A model generated the notes under the pieces. It was not told the DNA's origin. It was given only the letters and a program-made list of their open reading frames with translations, and did no database searches. Made by a program: the position numbers and the translations under genes. Positions 30,458 through 39,284 of a stretch of 64,000 nucleotides of DNA are shown in pieces (position 1 is the stretch's first letter; every line of letters begins with the position of its first letter). The DNA comes from Pandoraea capi (GTDB lineage: Bacteria > Pseudomonadota > Gammaproteobacteria > Burkholderiales > Burkholderiaceae): contig NZ_CABPRV010000010.1 in assembly GCF_902459735.1 (NCBI RefSeq), forward strand, positions 1 to 64,000, given 5' to 3'.

Positions 30458-31291
30458 TCAGCGTCCCCGGAAATCGGGCACACGCTTTTCCAGAAACGCG
30501 GCCACACCTTCACGGTGATCGTGCGAGTCCCAGTACGAGAAGGCCATCTGCCACTCGGCCTCCGATAACGGCGGCGCGCTTGGCGCGAGCCGGGCGATCA
30601 GCCACTTGTTCAATTGCGCGGCGAGCGGCGCTCCGGCGGCAACGCGTCGGGCGCAAGTGTAGCCTGCTTCTTCCACCGCTTCGTCTTCGACGACGCGCGT
30701 GAGCAGTCCCTTCTCCTTCGCCTCCGCCGCACCGAACACACGACCTTCCAGCAGAATTTCGAGCGTCGTGGCGCGTCCCGCGAGCGCGAGCACCCCGCGC
30801 AACTCACCGGGTGCCATGGGAAAGCCAAGCTTGTTGATGGGCACGCCGAAGCGCGCTCCCTGCGCAGCGATACGCAAGTCGCAATGGGCCGCAATCTCCA
30901 GCCCGCCGCCCACGCAAACGCCTTCGATCAACGCCACGCTCGGATGCCGACAGCGCGCCAGGGCGTCGAGCGCCGGGCCGATGACCTCGCCGTGATAGCG
31001 ACGCAGCGTATCGTAGCTGCCGCGCTCCACCGGGAACTCCTCGATGTCGGCGCCCGCAGCGAAGTGACCCTGCGCACCCCGGATGACGATCGCACGCACG
31101 CGGGGGTCGTCGTCGAGCGTCTGCAAATGCGTTCGCAGCGCGTACCACATCGCCACCGAGATGGCGTTAAGTTTGCCGGGATTGGAGAGCGTCAGCGTTA
31201 CCAGTCCCTCGTCAAGCAAACTGTCGTCGCGCAGAACTTCGCTCACTCGCGCCTCCATGATGGTTTTCATGCGCTCATTCAGTACACTCAC
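30458..31291 (-). CDS. Enoyl-CoA hydratase/isomerase family protein in the malonate operon
   Basis: Up to 277 residues. Crotonase fold: NPGKLNAIS, FAAGADIEEFP for the first oxyanion segment and GVCVGGGLEIAAHCDLRIA for the second. The first catalytic Glu (GGGLEIA) is kept, but the second position, in FGVPINKLG, is not Glu, so simple hydration is not assured; a decarboxylase, isomerase or hydrolase role is possible. It lies 9 bases after malonyl-CoA decarboxylase and before malonyl-CoA synthetase. Start unclear: GTG at 31291, ATG at 31270 or ATG at 31258; the conserved part begins only after these. Its role in malonate use is unknown. Confidence 0.85.
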   Translation of the reverse strand: MSVLNERMKTIMEARVSEVLRDDSLLDEGLVTLTLSNPGKLNAISVAMWYALRTHLQTLDDDPRVRAIVIRGAQGHFAAGADIEEFPVERGSYDTLRRYHGEVIGPALDALARCRHPSVALIEGVCVGGGLEIAAHCDLRIAAQGARFGVPINKLGFPMAPGELRGVLALAGRATTLEILLEGRVFGAAEAKEKGLLTRVVEDEAVEEAGYTCARRVAAGAPLAAQLNKWLIARLAPSAPPLSEAEWQMAFSYWDSHDHREGVAAFLEKRVPDFRGR

Positions 31292-31300
31292 TCAGTACGT

Positions 31301-32884
31301 TCACAGCAAACGCGTCACCGCGCGTCCGACGGCGGGTTTGCCATCGATCAGCCGTTGCAGATTCGCGTCGAGCTCGTCCGGCTCGTAGAGATAGTTCACC
31401 ATCATGCTGCACGATTGTTTCGCGCCCTTCTTCGAAAGGTCGGCGTGCCAGTTGATCCGTTCGACGCGCGCGCCATTACCGAGGTGAAAGCGCGCGACCG
31501 GATCGCGGGGCTGACCCCGCACGGTCTCGCGAGCCAGATAGTGCGCCGCCAGCGATTCGCCCAGCGTGCGTTGCAGCGCCTGCACGCCCTTGCGCTCGGG
31601 CGATGTCTGCAACCACGCCATCACCTGCGCGCCCGACGGCTCCCCCGCCAGCGACGGCTCCTGTGCCAGCAGCTTCAGACGCTTCGGCCCGAGTACTTCC
31701 GCGAGCGCAGCGGCGCTCAGTTGCCGCAGCCAGTCGTTGAAGCCGGGGATCGGGGAAAGCGTCGCGAAGTTGCGCAACTTCGGGAAGTCGACATGCAACT
31801 CGTCGATCACGCGCTTGAGCAGGAAGTTGCCGAAGCTCACCCCACGCAGCCCCGGCTGCGTGTTCGAGATCGAATAGAAGATGGCCCAGCGCACGCGGCG
31901 CAAGTCTTCGAGCGGCGCCTGCTCGTCGAGCAGCGAATGCACGTCTGCCGCCATGTCCGGCACGAACGCCACTTCGACGAAAATCAGCGGCTCGCGCGGC
32001 ATACGTGGATGGAAGAATGCGTAGCAGCGACGGTCGGAATCGAGCCGGTTGCGTAAATCGGCCCACGACGAAATTTCGTGCACCGCTTCATAGCGCATGA
32101 GCTTTTCGAGCAGCGACGCCGGCGAATCCCACGTGATCGGATGCAACTCCAGCAGGCCGACGTCGAACCACGTCGAGAAGAGGCTGCCAAGATCCTCCTC
32201 CAGCGCCGCGAGCCCCGGCAGTGCCGCCCGGTGAGTCAGCATGTCCGCGCGCCAGCGCACGAGGAACGGCAACCCGTCGGGCAACGCATTGAAGCGCTTG
32301 AGGAACCGGACCCGTTCGCTGCCGAGCGCTCCCGCCAGTCCGGTGGCGGCACGTTTCGCTTCCTTTGCGTCCTTGCTGTCCTTGCTGTCCGTAGCAGACG
32401 CTGCGTCGCTCGCACAGATATCCGCGACGACCGTGAGCAACGCGAGTTGCTCTGCGGCGGACGCCGCGCTGTAGCGCGTCATGAAGTCGCGTGCCGCCTC
32501 GTTGGCCGACGAGTCCGTCAGCCGCGCCGACAGACACTGTGTCAACTGACGGCGCAACGCGTTCTCCGCGCGGGCCGACAGTGTCGCGGCGACGACCTTG
32601 CCGTCCGCTTTGCCGTCTTTGCCATCCTTGCCGTCTTTCGGTGAGCCGCCGCCGGATTTTCCGCCGCGTCCGAACCACTGTCCGAGGCGCTCGCCGAGCG
32701 ACGGCTTCGCTGAGGGCACCGGCGCGCTCACGTCCGCCACGCTCTCCGGCGCACTCCTTCCGGGCAAAGAGGACGCAGAGGATGACGAGGGCGACGATGA
32801 CGCCGAAGCGGACGATGAAGTCCCCGACGACAAACTCAGCGATACCGGCACAGACATTGCGGACATGATCGGCTCATCCTTCAT
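31301..32884 (-). CDS. Malonyl-CoA decarboxylase
   Basis: 527 residues, longer than usual. The catalytic C-terminal domain has MPREPLIFVEVAFV, NTQPGLRGVSFGNFLLKRVI and ATLSPIPGFNDWL, diagnostic of malonyl-CoA decarboxylase (MatA/MLYCD), which releases CO2 to give acetyl-CoA. The first 100 residues are low-complexity: a Ser-rich stretch and a KDGKDGKDGK repeat; a second short one (DSKDSKDAKEAK) interrupts the helical N-terminal domain. The start at 32884 has AGGAAG upstream. It follows the TRAP large permease by 31 bases. Confidence 0.92.
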   Translation of the reverse strand: MKDEPIMSAMSVPVSLSLSSGTSSSASASSSPSSSSASSLPGRSAPESVADVSAPVPSAKPSLGERLGQWFGRGGKSGGGSPKDGKDGKDGKADGKVVAATLSARAENALRRQLTQCLSARLTDSSANEAARDFMTRYSAASAAEQLALLTVVADICASDAASATDSKDSKDAKEAKRAATGLAGALGSERVRFLKRFNALPDGLPFLVRWRADMLTHRAALPGLAALEEDLGSLFSTWFDVGLLELHPITWDSPASLLEKLMRYEAVHEISSWADLRNRLDSDRRCYAFFHPRMPREPLIFVEVAFVPDMAADVHSLLDEQAPLEDLRRVRWAIFYSISNTQPGLRGVSFGNFLLKRVIDELHVDFPKLRNFATLSPIPGFNDWLRQLSAAALAEVLGPKRLKLLAQEPSLAGEPSGAQVMAWLQTSPERKGVQALQRTLGESLAAHYLARETVRGQPRDPVARFHLGNGARVERINWHADLSKKGAKQSCSMMVNYLYEPDELDANLQRLIDGKPAVGRAVTRLL

Positions 32885-32915
32885 GGCTTCCTCACAAGAG
32901 ATTCCGGCCCCGCCC

Positions 32916-34259
32916 TCACCCCATCAACTGATCCGGGAGCCACAGCGACAACCCGGGCATCAGACAGATGAGCACGACGGCGACGACCATCAACACGACA
33001 AACGGCATCACGCCCCAGACGATGTCGCGCAAGGCGATATCGGGCGCGGTGTTCTTGATGACGAATATGTTGAGACCGACGGGCGGGTGAATCAACCCCA
33101 GTTCCATGACAATCGTCATGATGACCCCGAACCACACCAGATCGAACCCGGCTGCGCGCAGCGGCGGCAGAATGATCGGCGCGGTCATCAGAATGATGCT
33201 CACCGGCGGCAGGAAGAAGCCCAGCACGACCACCATCAGCAGAATGGCCGCGAGCAGCACCCAGCGCGACAGTTGCAGCCCCACGATCCACTGTGCGGCC
33301 GACTGACTGATGTGCAGATAGCTCATCACATACGAATAGAGCAGCGACATGCCGATGATGAACATGAGCATCGTCGACTCGCGCAACGTCCCCGTCAGAA
33401 TCGGGGCCAGCTGGCGCGGCTTCCACATCCGGTAGATCACGGCGATGAGCGCGAGCGCCAGCAGGCCGCCTAGTCCGGCCGTCTCCGACGGCGTGGCATA
33501 GCCGCCGTAGAGCGCCGCCATCACACCGATGAGCAGCGTGACGAACGGCAGCACGCGCGGCAGCAGCGCCAGCTTCTCGCGCATGGTGGCCGGTGGCTCG
33601 GTCGGGAACGGCGACGGCGTGCCGTCGCGCGCAAGCGCCACCTGCGCGTTGGCGTACTCCTTGCGGTAGCGCCACGCCGCGTAGCACGAGAACAGCGCCA
33701 CGAGCAGCAGTGCGGGCACGATCCCTGCAAGGAACAGACGCCCCAGCGATTGCTCGGCGGCCACCGCGTACAGGATCATCGTGATGGACGGCGGCAGCAG
33801 AATGCCCAGCGTGCCGCCCGCGGCGATGATGCCTGCGGCAAAGCCCGGCGAATAGCCGCGCTGACGCATCTCGGGAATCCCGGCGCTGCCGATGGCCGAG
33901 CACGTCGCCGGACTCGACCCGGCCATGGCCGCGAACAGCCCGCAGGCGAAGACGTTGGCAATGCCGAGCCCGCCAGGAATCCGTCGCATCCAGGCGTGCA
34001 GCGCAAGGTACAGATCCTGCCCCGCGCGCGATTTTCCGATGGCCGCGCCCTTCAGGATGAACAGCGGAATCGACAGCAACGTGATGCTGGCCATCTCCTC
34101 GTAGACGTTCTGCGTCACCGTATCAAGCGACGACGCCGGCATGAAACCGAACATGAACGCCACCGCCACCGCCCCCAGGGCGAAGGCGATGGGCATGCCG
34201 GAGAACATGGCGACGAGCGTTGCGCCGCCATACAACAATCCGATCGTGAGCTCGCTCAT
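32916..34259 (-). CDS. TRAP transporter large permease (DctM type)
   Basis: 447 residues from the ATG at 34259. About 12 hydrophobic spans; family phrases SGMPIAFALGAVA, MAGSSPATCSAIGS and GGTLGILLPPSI are present. It is the ion-coupled membrane channel of a tripartite TRAP importer. It overlaps the small permease gene by four bases (34256-34259). Context makes malonate or another short dicarboxylate the likely substrate. The open frame runs further upstream, but only through the coding region of the small permease. Confidence 0.93.
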   Translation of the reverse strand: MSELTIGLLYGGATLVAMFSGMPIAFALGAVAVAFMFGFMPASSLDTVTQNVYEEMASITLLSIPLFILKGAAIGKSRAGQDLYLALHAWMRRIPGGLGIANVFACGLFAAMAGSSPATCSAIGSAGIPEMRQRGYSPGFAAGIIAAGGTLGILLPPSITMILYAVAAEQSLGRLFLAGIVPALLLVALFSCYAAWRYRKEYANAQVALARDGTPSPFPTEPPATMREKLALLPRVLPFVTLLIGVMAALYGGYATPSETAGLGGLLALALIAVIYRMWKPRQLAPILTGTLRESTMLMFIIGMSLLYSYVMSYLHISQSAAQWIVGLQLSRWVLLAAILLMVVVLGFFLPPVSIILMTAPIILPPLRAAGFDLVWFGVIMTIVMELGLIHPPVGLNIFVIKNTAPDIALRDIVWGVMPFVVLMVVAVVLICLMPGLSLWLPDQLMG

Positions 34260-34867
34260 GCGTGCCCTCCCGTGCGATCCGGGCCGCGATGCGCCGCGTC
34301 GTCCCCCGTTCCCCTCATGCCCCTCGTGCCCGCCGTCATCTCGCAGGCGCCAATCGCCACTTGCAGCAGCAACTGCACAGTAAGCAGCGTCATGCCGAAC
34401 GCCATCAGACCGTACGGAATCGATAGCGGCGGCCCCCACGTGGAGCTGCTCGTCTGGCCGTCGACATAAGCTTCCCAGAAGAGCGTCCACGACTTCCACG
34501 CGAAGAAGCCGCAGAACGCCAGCGTCAGTATGTCGACGATCCAGCGCCGCACCCGATTCACGCGCGGCGAAAGCAACGTGGTAATCGCCTCGATGCCGAT
34601 GTGCCCGCGCAAGTGCTGCACGTGCGCCGCTGACACGAAGGTCGCACCGACCAGCAGGAACACTGCCGCTTCGTCCTGCCAGTCGGTCGCGAGCTTGAGC
34701 ACATGCCGCGCGAAAACGCTGTAGCTGAGCACCAGCGCCGCGCCCACGAGCGCCAGCATGCACACGACCATGAGCAGACGGCTCACGCCCTGCAACAGGG
34801 CGTCGAGCCGCCGCAGCAGGCGCGAGCGTGCCACCGCCGGCTCCGCGCTCGCGACGGCCCCGCTCAT
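34256..34867 (-). CDS. TRAP transporter small permease (DctQ type)
   Basis: 203 residues from the ATG at 34867. Four membrane spans and the family phrase VFARHVLKLATDWQDEAAVF (the R-x-x-x and W-x-E-E/DE elements typical of DctQ). It pairs with the large permease. It overlaps the genes on both sides by four bases (34864-34867 and 34256-34259), so the three transporter genes are translationally coupled. Confidence 0.9.
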   Translation of the reverse strand: MSGAVASAEPAVARSRLLRRLDALLQGVSRLLMVVCMLALVGAALVLSYSVFARHVLKLATDWQDEAAVFLLVGATFVSAAHVQHLRGHIGIEAITTLLSPRVNRVRRWIVDILTLAFCGFFAWKSWTLFWEAYVDGQTSSSTWGPPLSIPYGLMAFGMTLLTVQLLLQVAIGACEMTAGTRGMRGTGDDAAHRGPDRTGGHA

Positions 34868-35910
34868 GCAGGCACCTTCTCGGCCAGCGCGAGCAGCTTC
34901 GCGCAGGTGTCCGACTTGCTCGCGTAGTCCTTCCACGCGGTACGCCGGGCAATGTCGCGCCACTTCATCACCGTCGCTTCGTCGAGGTCGTAGACCTTCG
35001 CGCCCGCCTTGGTATAGACGCTGGCGATCTGCGCATCGTCCGCCTTGGCGGCTTCCGTGCCGAACGACTCCAGCTCTGCGCCGACTTGCAGAATGACCTG
35101 CTGCTGGTCCTTCGGCAGCTTGTCGAAAATCTGCTTCGACATGAGCAGCGGCTCCAGCATGAACCAGTAGGACTTGTTGCGTCCCGTGGTCAGATGCTTG
35201 GAGACCTCTTCGAGACGGAAGGACATGAGGCTCGTGGAGGATGTCATCGCCGCATCCATCGCCCCGGTCTGCATTGCCGCGTACAGTTCGTTGGACGGCA
35301 GCGAAATCACGGCCGCACCGGCTTCCTTGAGCATCATGTCCATCTCGCGGCTACCGCCCCGCACCTTGAGCCCCTTGGCGTCTTCCGGTGCGACCAGCGG
35401 CTTGGCACGGCTTGCGACCCCGCCCGCCTGCCAGACCCAACTGACGATCACGATGTTCTTTTCGGCGAGCACGTCGGTGAGCACCTTGCCGATTTCGCCG
35501 TTACGCCAGGCGTTTCCTTGCGCGTAGGACGTCACCAGCCCCGGCATCAAACCGATGTTGAGCTCGCGGACTTCACCGCCCGCGTAGGGCAGTGGATAGA
35601 GGGAGAGGTCGAGCGCGCCGCGTCGCAACGCGGAGAACTGCGCGTTGGTCTTCATGAGCGAACTGCCCGGATAGACCTGAAACTTCAGCGCGCCGTTGGT
35701 GCGCTTCTCGACCTCTTGCGCGAACTTGCGACACAACCGGTCGCGGAAGTCGCCTTCGGTCAGCGTGCCGCCGGGGAACTGATGGGAAATCTTGAGCGGG
35801 CCGGTCTGCGCGAATGCGCCGCCCCAGGGGCTGGCGAGTCCACCGGTCACCAGCGCCGATGCGGCGCCGAGCATGAGTTGCCGCCGCAGCGGGGAAGGGG
35901 TTGTCTCCAT
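34864..35910 (-). CDS. TRAP transporter substrate-binding protein (DctP type)
   Basis: 348 residues from the ATG at 35910, with AGGAGA five bases upstream. The N-terminus has a Tat-like signal (LRRQLMLGAASALVTGG) and cleavage after AFA. The mature part has GGTLTEGDFRDRLCRKFA and VRGGSREMDMMLKEAGA, with a ligand-binding Arg region typical of DctP. It captures the substrate in the periplasm. First gene of the operon TRAP-MCD-ECH-matB, divergent from the GntR regulator. A longer frame to 36186 lacks conserved residues. Confidence 0.92.
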   Translation of the reverse strand: METTPSPLRRQLMLGAASALVTGGLASPWGGAFAQTGPLKISHQFPGGTLTEGDFRDRLCRKFAQEVEKRTNGALKFQVYPGSSLMKTNAQFSALRRGALDLSLYPLPYAGGEVRELNIGLMPGLVTSYAQGNAWRNGEIGKVLTDVLAEKNIVIVSWVWQAGGVASRAKPLVAPEDAKGLKVRGGSREMDMMLKEAGAAVISLPSNELYAAMQTGAMDAAMTSSTSLMSFRLEEVSKHLTTGRNKSYWFMLEPLLMSKQIFDKLPKDQQQVILQVGAELESFGTEAAKADDAQIASVYTKAGAKVYDLDEATVMKWRDIARRTAWKDYASKSDTCAKLLALAEKVPA

Positions 35911-36261
35911 GGCGTCTCCTGTCACTTTTGTCAGCGATAGACCCGCGAAACCCGGTGCCTGACATCGCTCGCAACAGGGCGTCCCTAACGGCGACCCCCC
36001 GCGGCAAGTGCACCACCGGCTCGCCGGCACTGCATGTACGGATGACTGCTTTGTTTTGATATGACGAGTGCGCGAGTTGCCGCTCTCGGGTTCAAATCCT
36101 ATAGTCAATCTGTCACGGTGTATACAAAATGACCCATTAAAAAATACACTTATGGCGTTTACCCCGATCTTCAGCGGGGACATCACGCGCTACTTTGACA
36201 ACCATGTCCCCCCCAAACGGCCCCGTCTGACGGGATCGAAACCCGACCGAGCGAGATCGTC
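35911..36261. other. 351-bp divergent control region of the malonate operon
   Basis: It holds the promoters for dctP (minus) and the GntR regulator (plus). A/T-rich between 36095 and 36165, against the high-GC background. A MatR-like palindromic site is described separately; a second partial word, AATACACTTA, lies at about 36144-36153. Confidence 0.6.
36116..36129. promoter_or_regulatory. MatR-like operator upstream of the malonate operon
   Basis: Read on the minus strand the site is TTTTGTATACACCG. From memory, the MatR operator of the Rhizobium mat operon is TCTTGTA/TACACGA; 11 of 14 bases agree, including the central TTGTATACAC. It lies about 206 bases before dctP and 133 before the GntR gene. 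Sequence seen; regulator match inferred. Confidence 0.55.
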
Positions 36262-36933
36262 ATGCCCGTAAAACCCAAACGATCGGAAGCGCTGCGACAG
36301 GCCATCGAAGAGAAAATCGCTGTGGGCGAGTACCCGCCCGGCATGCGGCTCGACGAGGTCGAACTGGCGACCGCGTTCGGCGTGTCGCGCACGCCTTTGC
36401 GCGAGGCACTGATCCAGTTGGCGTCGTCGGGGGTCATCGAGATACGGCCGCGTCGCGGCGCCGTCGTCTCGCAGATCGACCCGCAGCGGCTATGCGAAAT
36501 GTTCGAGGTCATGGCCGAACTCGAATCGATGTGCGGACGTCTGGCGGCGCGCCGCATCACGGAAGAAGAACTGGACGAGTTACGGCGCACGCACGAAGCC
36601 AGCCGCGCGGCGGCCGAGGCGCGTGACATCGACACGTATTACGAGGTGAATGCGCATTTCCACGCGCTGATCTATCAGGCGAGCCACAACGCGTATCTTC
36701 AGGAGACGGCGTTGCAACTGCATCGTCGGTTGCGCGTGTATCGGCGGCTGCAATTGCGCGTGCGCGACCGGCCGCATCAGTCGTTTTCGGAACACGACGC
36801 CGTGTTTCACGCCATTGAAGCCGGCAATGCAGACGCGGCCGCCGAACATTTGCGTGCTCACGTGACCGTGCAGGGCGAGCGGTTCGCGGACCTCATGGCG
36901 TCGTTGCACGCGCTGGCGCGCAAGACGGCTTGA
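36262..36933 (+). CDS. GntR family (FCD domain) transcriptional regulator, MatR/MdcY-like
   Basis: 223 residues. N-terminal winged helix-turn-helix (about 8-72; LATAFGVSRTPLREALIQL is the recognition region), then a C-terminal FCD ligand-binding domain with its metal/ligand residues in NAHFHALIYQASHN and SEHDAVFHAIEAG. Divergent from the malonate operon, so it probably represses or activates it in response to malonate or malonyl-CoA. Start ATG at 36262. Its 3' end overlaps the tail of the frameshifted ankyrin gene by 41 bases on the other strand. Confidence 0.88.
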   Translation: MPVKPKRSEALRQAIEEKIAVGEYPPGMRLDEVELATAFGVSRTPLREALIQLASSGVIEIRPRRGAVVSQIDPQRLCEMFEVMAELESMCGRLAARRITEEELDELRRTHEASRAAAEARDIDTYYEVNAHFHALIYQASHNAYLQETALQLHRRLRVYRRLQLRVRDRPHQSFSEHDAVFHAIEAGNADAAAEHLRAHVTVQGERFADLMASLHALARKTA

Positions 36934-37632
36934 GCAGATCGAGCCGCCTCACCCTTGCACCCATTCCATCCTTCACATCCTTGACACGCCTTACGCCTTC
37001 CCCCCCGCCAGTGTGCTCAACGGTGTCGCCGAACAACGGCCCTTGCGTGGCGCGCATGACGCAGCGGTTTGCGACAATGTCATCGCACGGCATGCTTGCC
37101 GGCGATGCAAGGCTGCGAATCATGGCCCCCTGCCAGTAATGCAGCGCAGCCGCATTGACCGACCACCCCGCTTCGAGCAGGCGTGTGGCCAGCACTTCGC
37201 ACAAGTGCTCGCCGCCCGACGACTCGTGTTGTCTCCGTCCGTCGCAATCCATGCATACAGGGCAGACAGCGTATTTTCGATCAGCCCGTAGCGCGGCGCG
37301 AAGGTCCGATGCGTTGAGGCTCCGGCCAGCGCGATCGGATCGTATCCGTCACGCGTAATCGCATCGAGCCGACCACCGTGCGCGATGAAAAACACCTTCA
37401 TTGCGTCGCCCCGCCCGGCGAGCGCCGCGTGGTGCATCGCCGTACCACCCGCCACGTGGTCCAGACCGCACGCCGGTCCACTCACGTGCTCGCATGACAG
37501 CGGCTCGTTCGGATCGGCACCATGCCTGAGCAGCACGTCGAGCACGAGGGCGGGCGCGCTCACCGCGTCGCTGGGAGGGGTGCGGCTCGCACCGCACACC
37601 ATGGCGGACGCAGGCAGCTCACCGGCCCTCAC
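36893..37632 (-). pseudogene. Ankyrin-repeat protein gene with a frameshift
   Basis: The first frame (from GTG at 37632, AGGAG upstream) encodes ankyrin-type residues: VLDVLLRHGADPNEP and GTAMHHAALAGRGDAMKVFF. It then loses sense near 37225-37240, at a GACGGACGG repeat. In the next frame, continuing from 37240 downward, sense returns as GGEHLCEVLATRLLEAGWSV, an ankyrin-like helix pair. The shift suggests a one-base indel, either real decay or an assembly error. The protein would have been about 240 residues. The GTG overlaps the stop of the upstream small gene (37629-37632), so the pair was translationally coupled. Confidence 0.6.
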
Positions 37633-37967
37633 GAATGCTCCTGCCTGGAGAGGTTACGCCCCCGCTGGGCGAGTTCGTCGAGAAAGTCGAGAAAGTCCGC
37701 GCCGAACGCGGCAAGCGTGGCGAAAGAATTGTCGCGGGTCGTCGAGCGTTGCGACGCCCCCTGAAAATCGGGCATCCGCTGCGCGACATGTAGCGCTTTC
37801 GCAGCCTCGTCACCTTCGTTGGCGACACCCCGGCAAATCGCTACGCGTTCGCACAGGTCCGTGATCGACCCGAACCCTTGCTGTGCCCCCAGCCACTGCA
37901 TTCCGCCCCGTCCCTTTGTCTGTCTGAAACGCACGACGTCCTGACAGGCCGATGCCTTGGCACCCAT
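37629..37967 (-). CDS. Hypothetical protein paired with the ankyrin gene
   Basis: 112 residues from the ATG at 37967 (an internal ATG at 37901, starting MQWLGAQQGFG, is also possible). Not recognised. No signal peptide or membrane span; three Cys in the first half; the C-terminal part (NSFATLAAFGADFLDFLDEL) is likely helical. Its stop overlaps the GTG of the ankyrin gene by four bases, so they were probably translated as a unit. Ankyrin-partner pairs sometimes protect against toxins, but nothing here proves that. Confidence 0.5.
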   Translation of the reverse strand: MGAKASACQDVVRFRQTKGRGGMQWLGAQQGFGSITDLCERVAICRGVANEGDEAAKALHVAQRMPDFQGASQRSTTRDNSFATLAAFGADFLDFLDELAQRGRNLSRQEHS

Positions 37968-38081
37968 CGGTCACGTCGACACGAAAAGCTTACCCGCAGA
38001 CAAACGGAACCACATGTAGAAATCGATCAACGACGCGAGGCGATGGCTTCGTGAATGCGCGGACCCTGCGCAGAAAAGACA

Positions 38082-38113
38082 ACGGGCCGCCGGAGTGATC
38101 TCCGGCGGCCCGT
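38082..38113 (-). terminator. Rho-independent terminator of lgt
   Basis: ACGGGCCGCCGGAG pairs perfectly with CTCCGGCGGCCCGT over 14 bases with a four-base loop. On the minus strand it runs into TTGTCTTTTCT. It lies 37 bases after the lgt stop. Confidence 0.85.
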
Positions 38114-38150
38114 GATGCATTGCAGGACCGCTGATTTGTGTGAACCGTGG

Positions 38151-39041
38151 CTATGCCGCCGACGCTGCCTGCTGGCGACGATACGACCACACCAGCATGA
38201 TCACGCCCGCGATGATCATCGGCAGCGAAAGCCACTGGCCCATCGACAGACCGAACGACAGCAGGCCGAGGAAGGCATCCGGTTCGCGCGTGAATTCGGC
38301 GAGGAAGCGGAACAGGCCGTACCCCACGAGGAACATGCCCGAGACCGCGCCGACCGGACGCGCACGACGCGCAAAGCACCACAGCAACACGAACAGGGCC
38401 ACGCCTTCGAGCGCAAATTCGAACAACTGCGACGGGTAGCGCGGCAAGCCATGGAACTGGGCGAACACCATCGCCATCGCGTTGTCGGCCATCGCCTGCG
38501 GATGCGCCAGCGCCCACTGGGCGTCTTCACCTGCCGCCTGCGGGAACAGCATCGCGAAACGCGAATCGGGCGACGTCACCCGTCCCCACAACTCGCCGTT
38601 GATGAAGTTGCCAAGACGCCCTGCCGCCAGCCCCAGCGGGATCATCGGCGCAATCAGGTCAGTGCCTTCGAGCAGCGAATGCCCGCGACGGCGCGTGAAC
38701 AGCCACATCGCGACGAGCACACCGAGGAAGCCGCCGTGGAACGACATGCCGCCTTCCCACACCTTGAAGATGTCCAGCGGATTCGCCAGATAGAACGACA
38801 GCTTGTAGAAGATCACATAGCCCAGGCGTCCGCCGAGAATCACACCGAGCACGCCGTAGAACAGCATGTCGTCGAGGTCCTGGGCCTTCCAGCCCTGCGC
38901 CGCAATGGACGGCTGGCGCACGCGCAGGCGCCCCACCAGCAGGAAAAGAATGAAGCCGACCAGATACATCAGGCCGTACCAGCGGATAGCGAGCGGGCCG
39001 AGATGAATCGCGACCGGGTCGAATTGAGGATGAATCAGCAT
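38151..39041 (-). CDS. lgt: Phosphatidylglycerol--prolipoprotein diacylglyceryl transferase
   Basis: 296 residues, seven membrane spans. Family signature [19 protein letters not shown] with the essential Arg, and the catalytic-region His in MSFHGGFLG. It moves diacylglycerol from phosphatidylglycerol to the lipobox Cys of prolipoproteins in the inner membrane, the first step in lipoprotein maturation. ATG at 39041 begins [12 protein letters not shown]. It has its own terminator. It stands beside a divergent-regulator pair (LysR/ilvD), as is common in Burkholderiales. Confidence 0.96.
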   Translation of the reverse strand: MLIHPQFDPVAIHLGPLAIRWYGLMYLVGFILFLLVGRLRVRQPSIAAQGWKAQDLDDMLFYGVLGVILGGRLGYVIFYKLSFYLANPLDIFKVWEGGMSFHGGFLGVLVAMWLFTRRRGHSLLEGTDLIAPMIPLGLAAGRLGNFINGELWGRVTSPDSRFAMLFPQAAGEDAQWALAHPQAMADNAMAMVFAQFHGLPRYPSQLFEFALEGVALFVLLWCFARRARPVGAVSGMFLVGYGLFRFLAEFTREPDAFLGLLSFGLSMGQWLSLPMIIAGVIMLVWSYRRQQAASAA

Positions 39042-39284
39042 GGATCAGAAGAATCGATTCGTGAACAAAAGTTCCGCCAGGGAGGAAGGGAATGCCCTTC
39101 TTCAAGCCGTCGCCGCCGTCGGTCGTGGCCGCAGGCCTCGGCGATCCGGCACGCGCCCGCAGGACTGCCGCAGGCGACGGCGCAGGCAACGGGATGGGCA
39201 GCACAATACCACGAGCGCACGACGTCGCGACATGCCTGCCGACCGTCTCCACGATTGCAAGGTGGATCATGGATCGTCGACGGC

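Noticed and set aside
37990-38517. 175-codon minus-strand frame overlapping lgt
   Set aside because: Out of frame with lgt, which is certain; it is a shadow.
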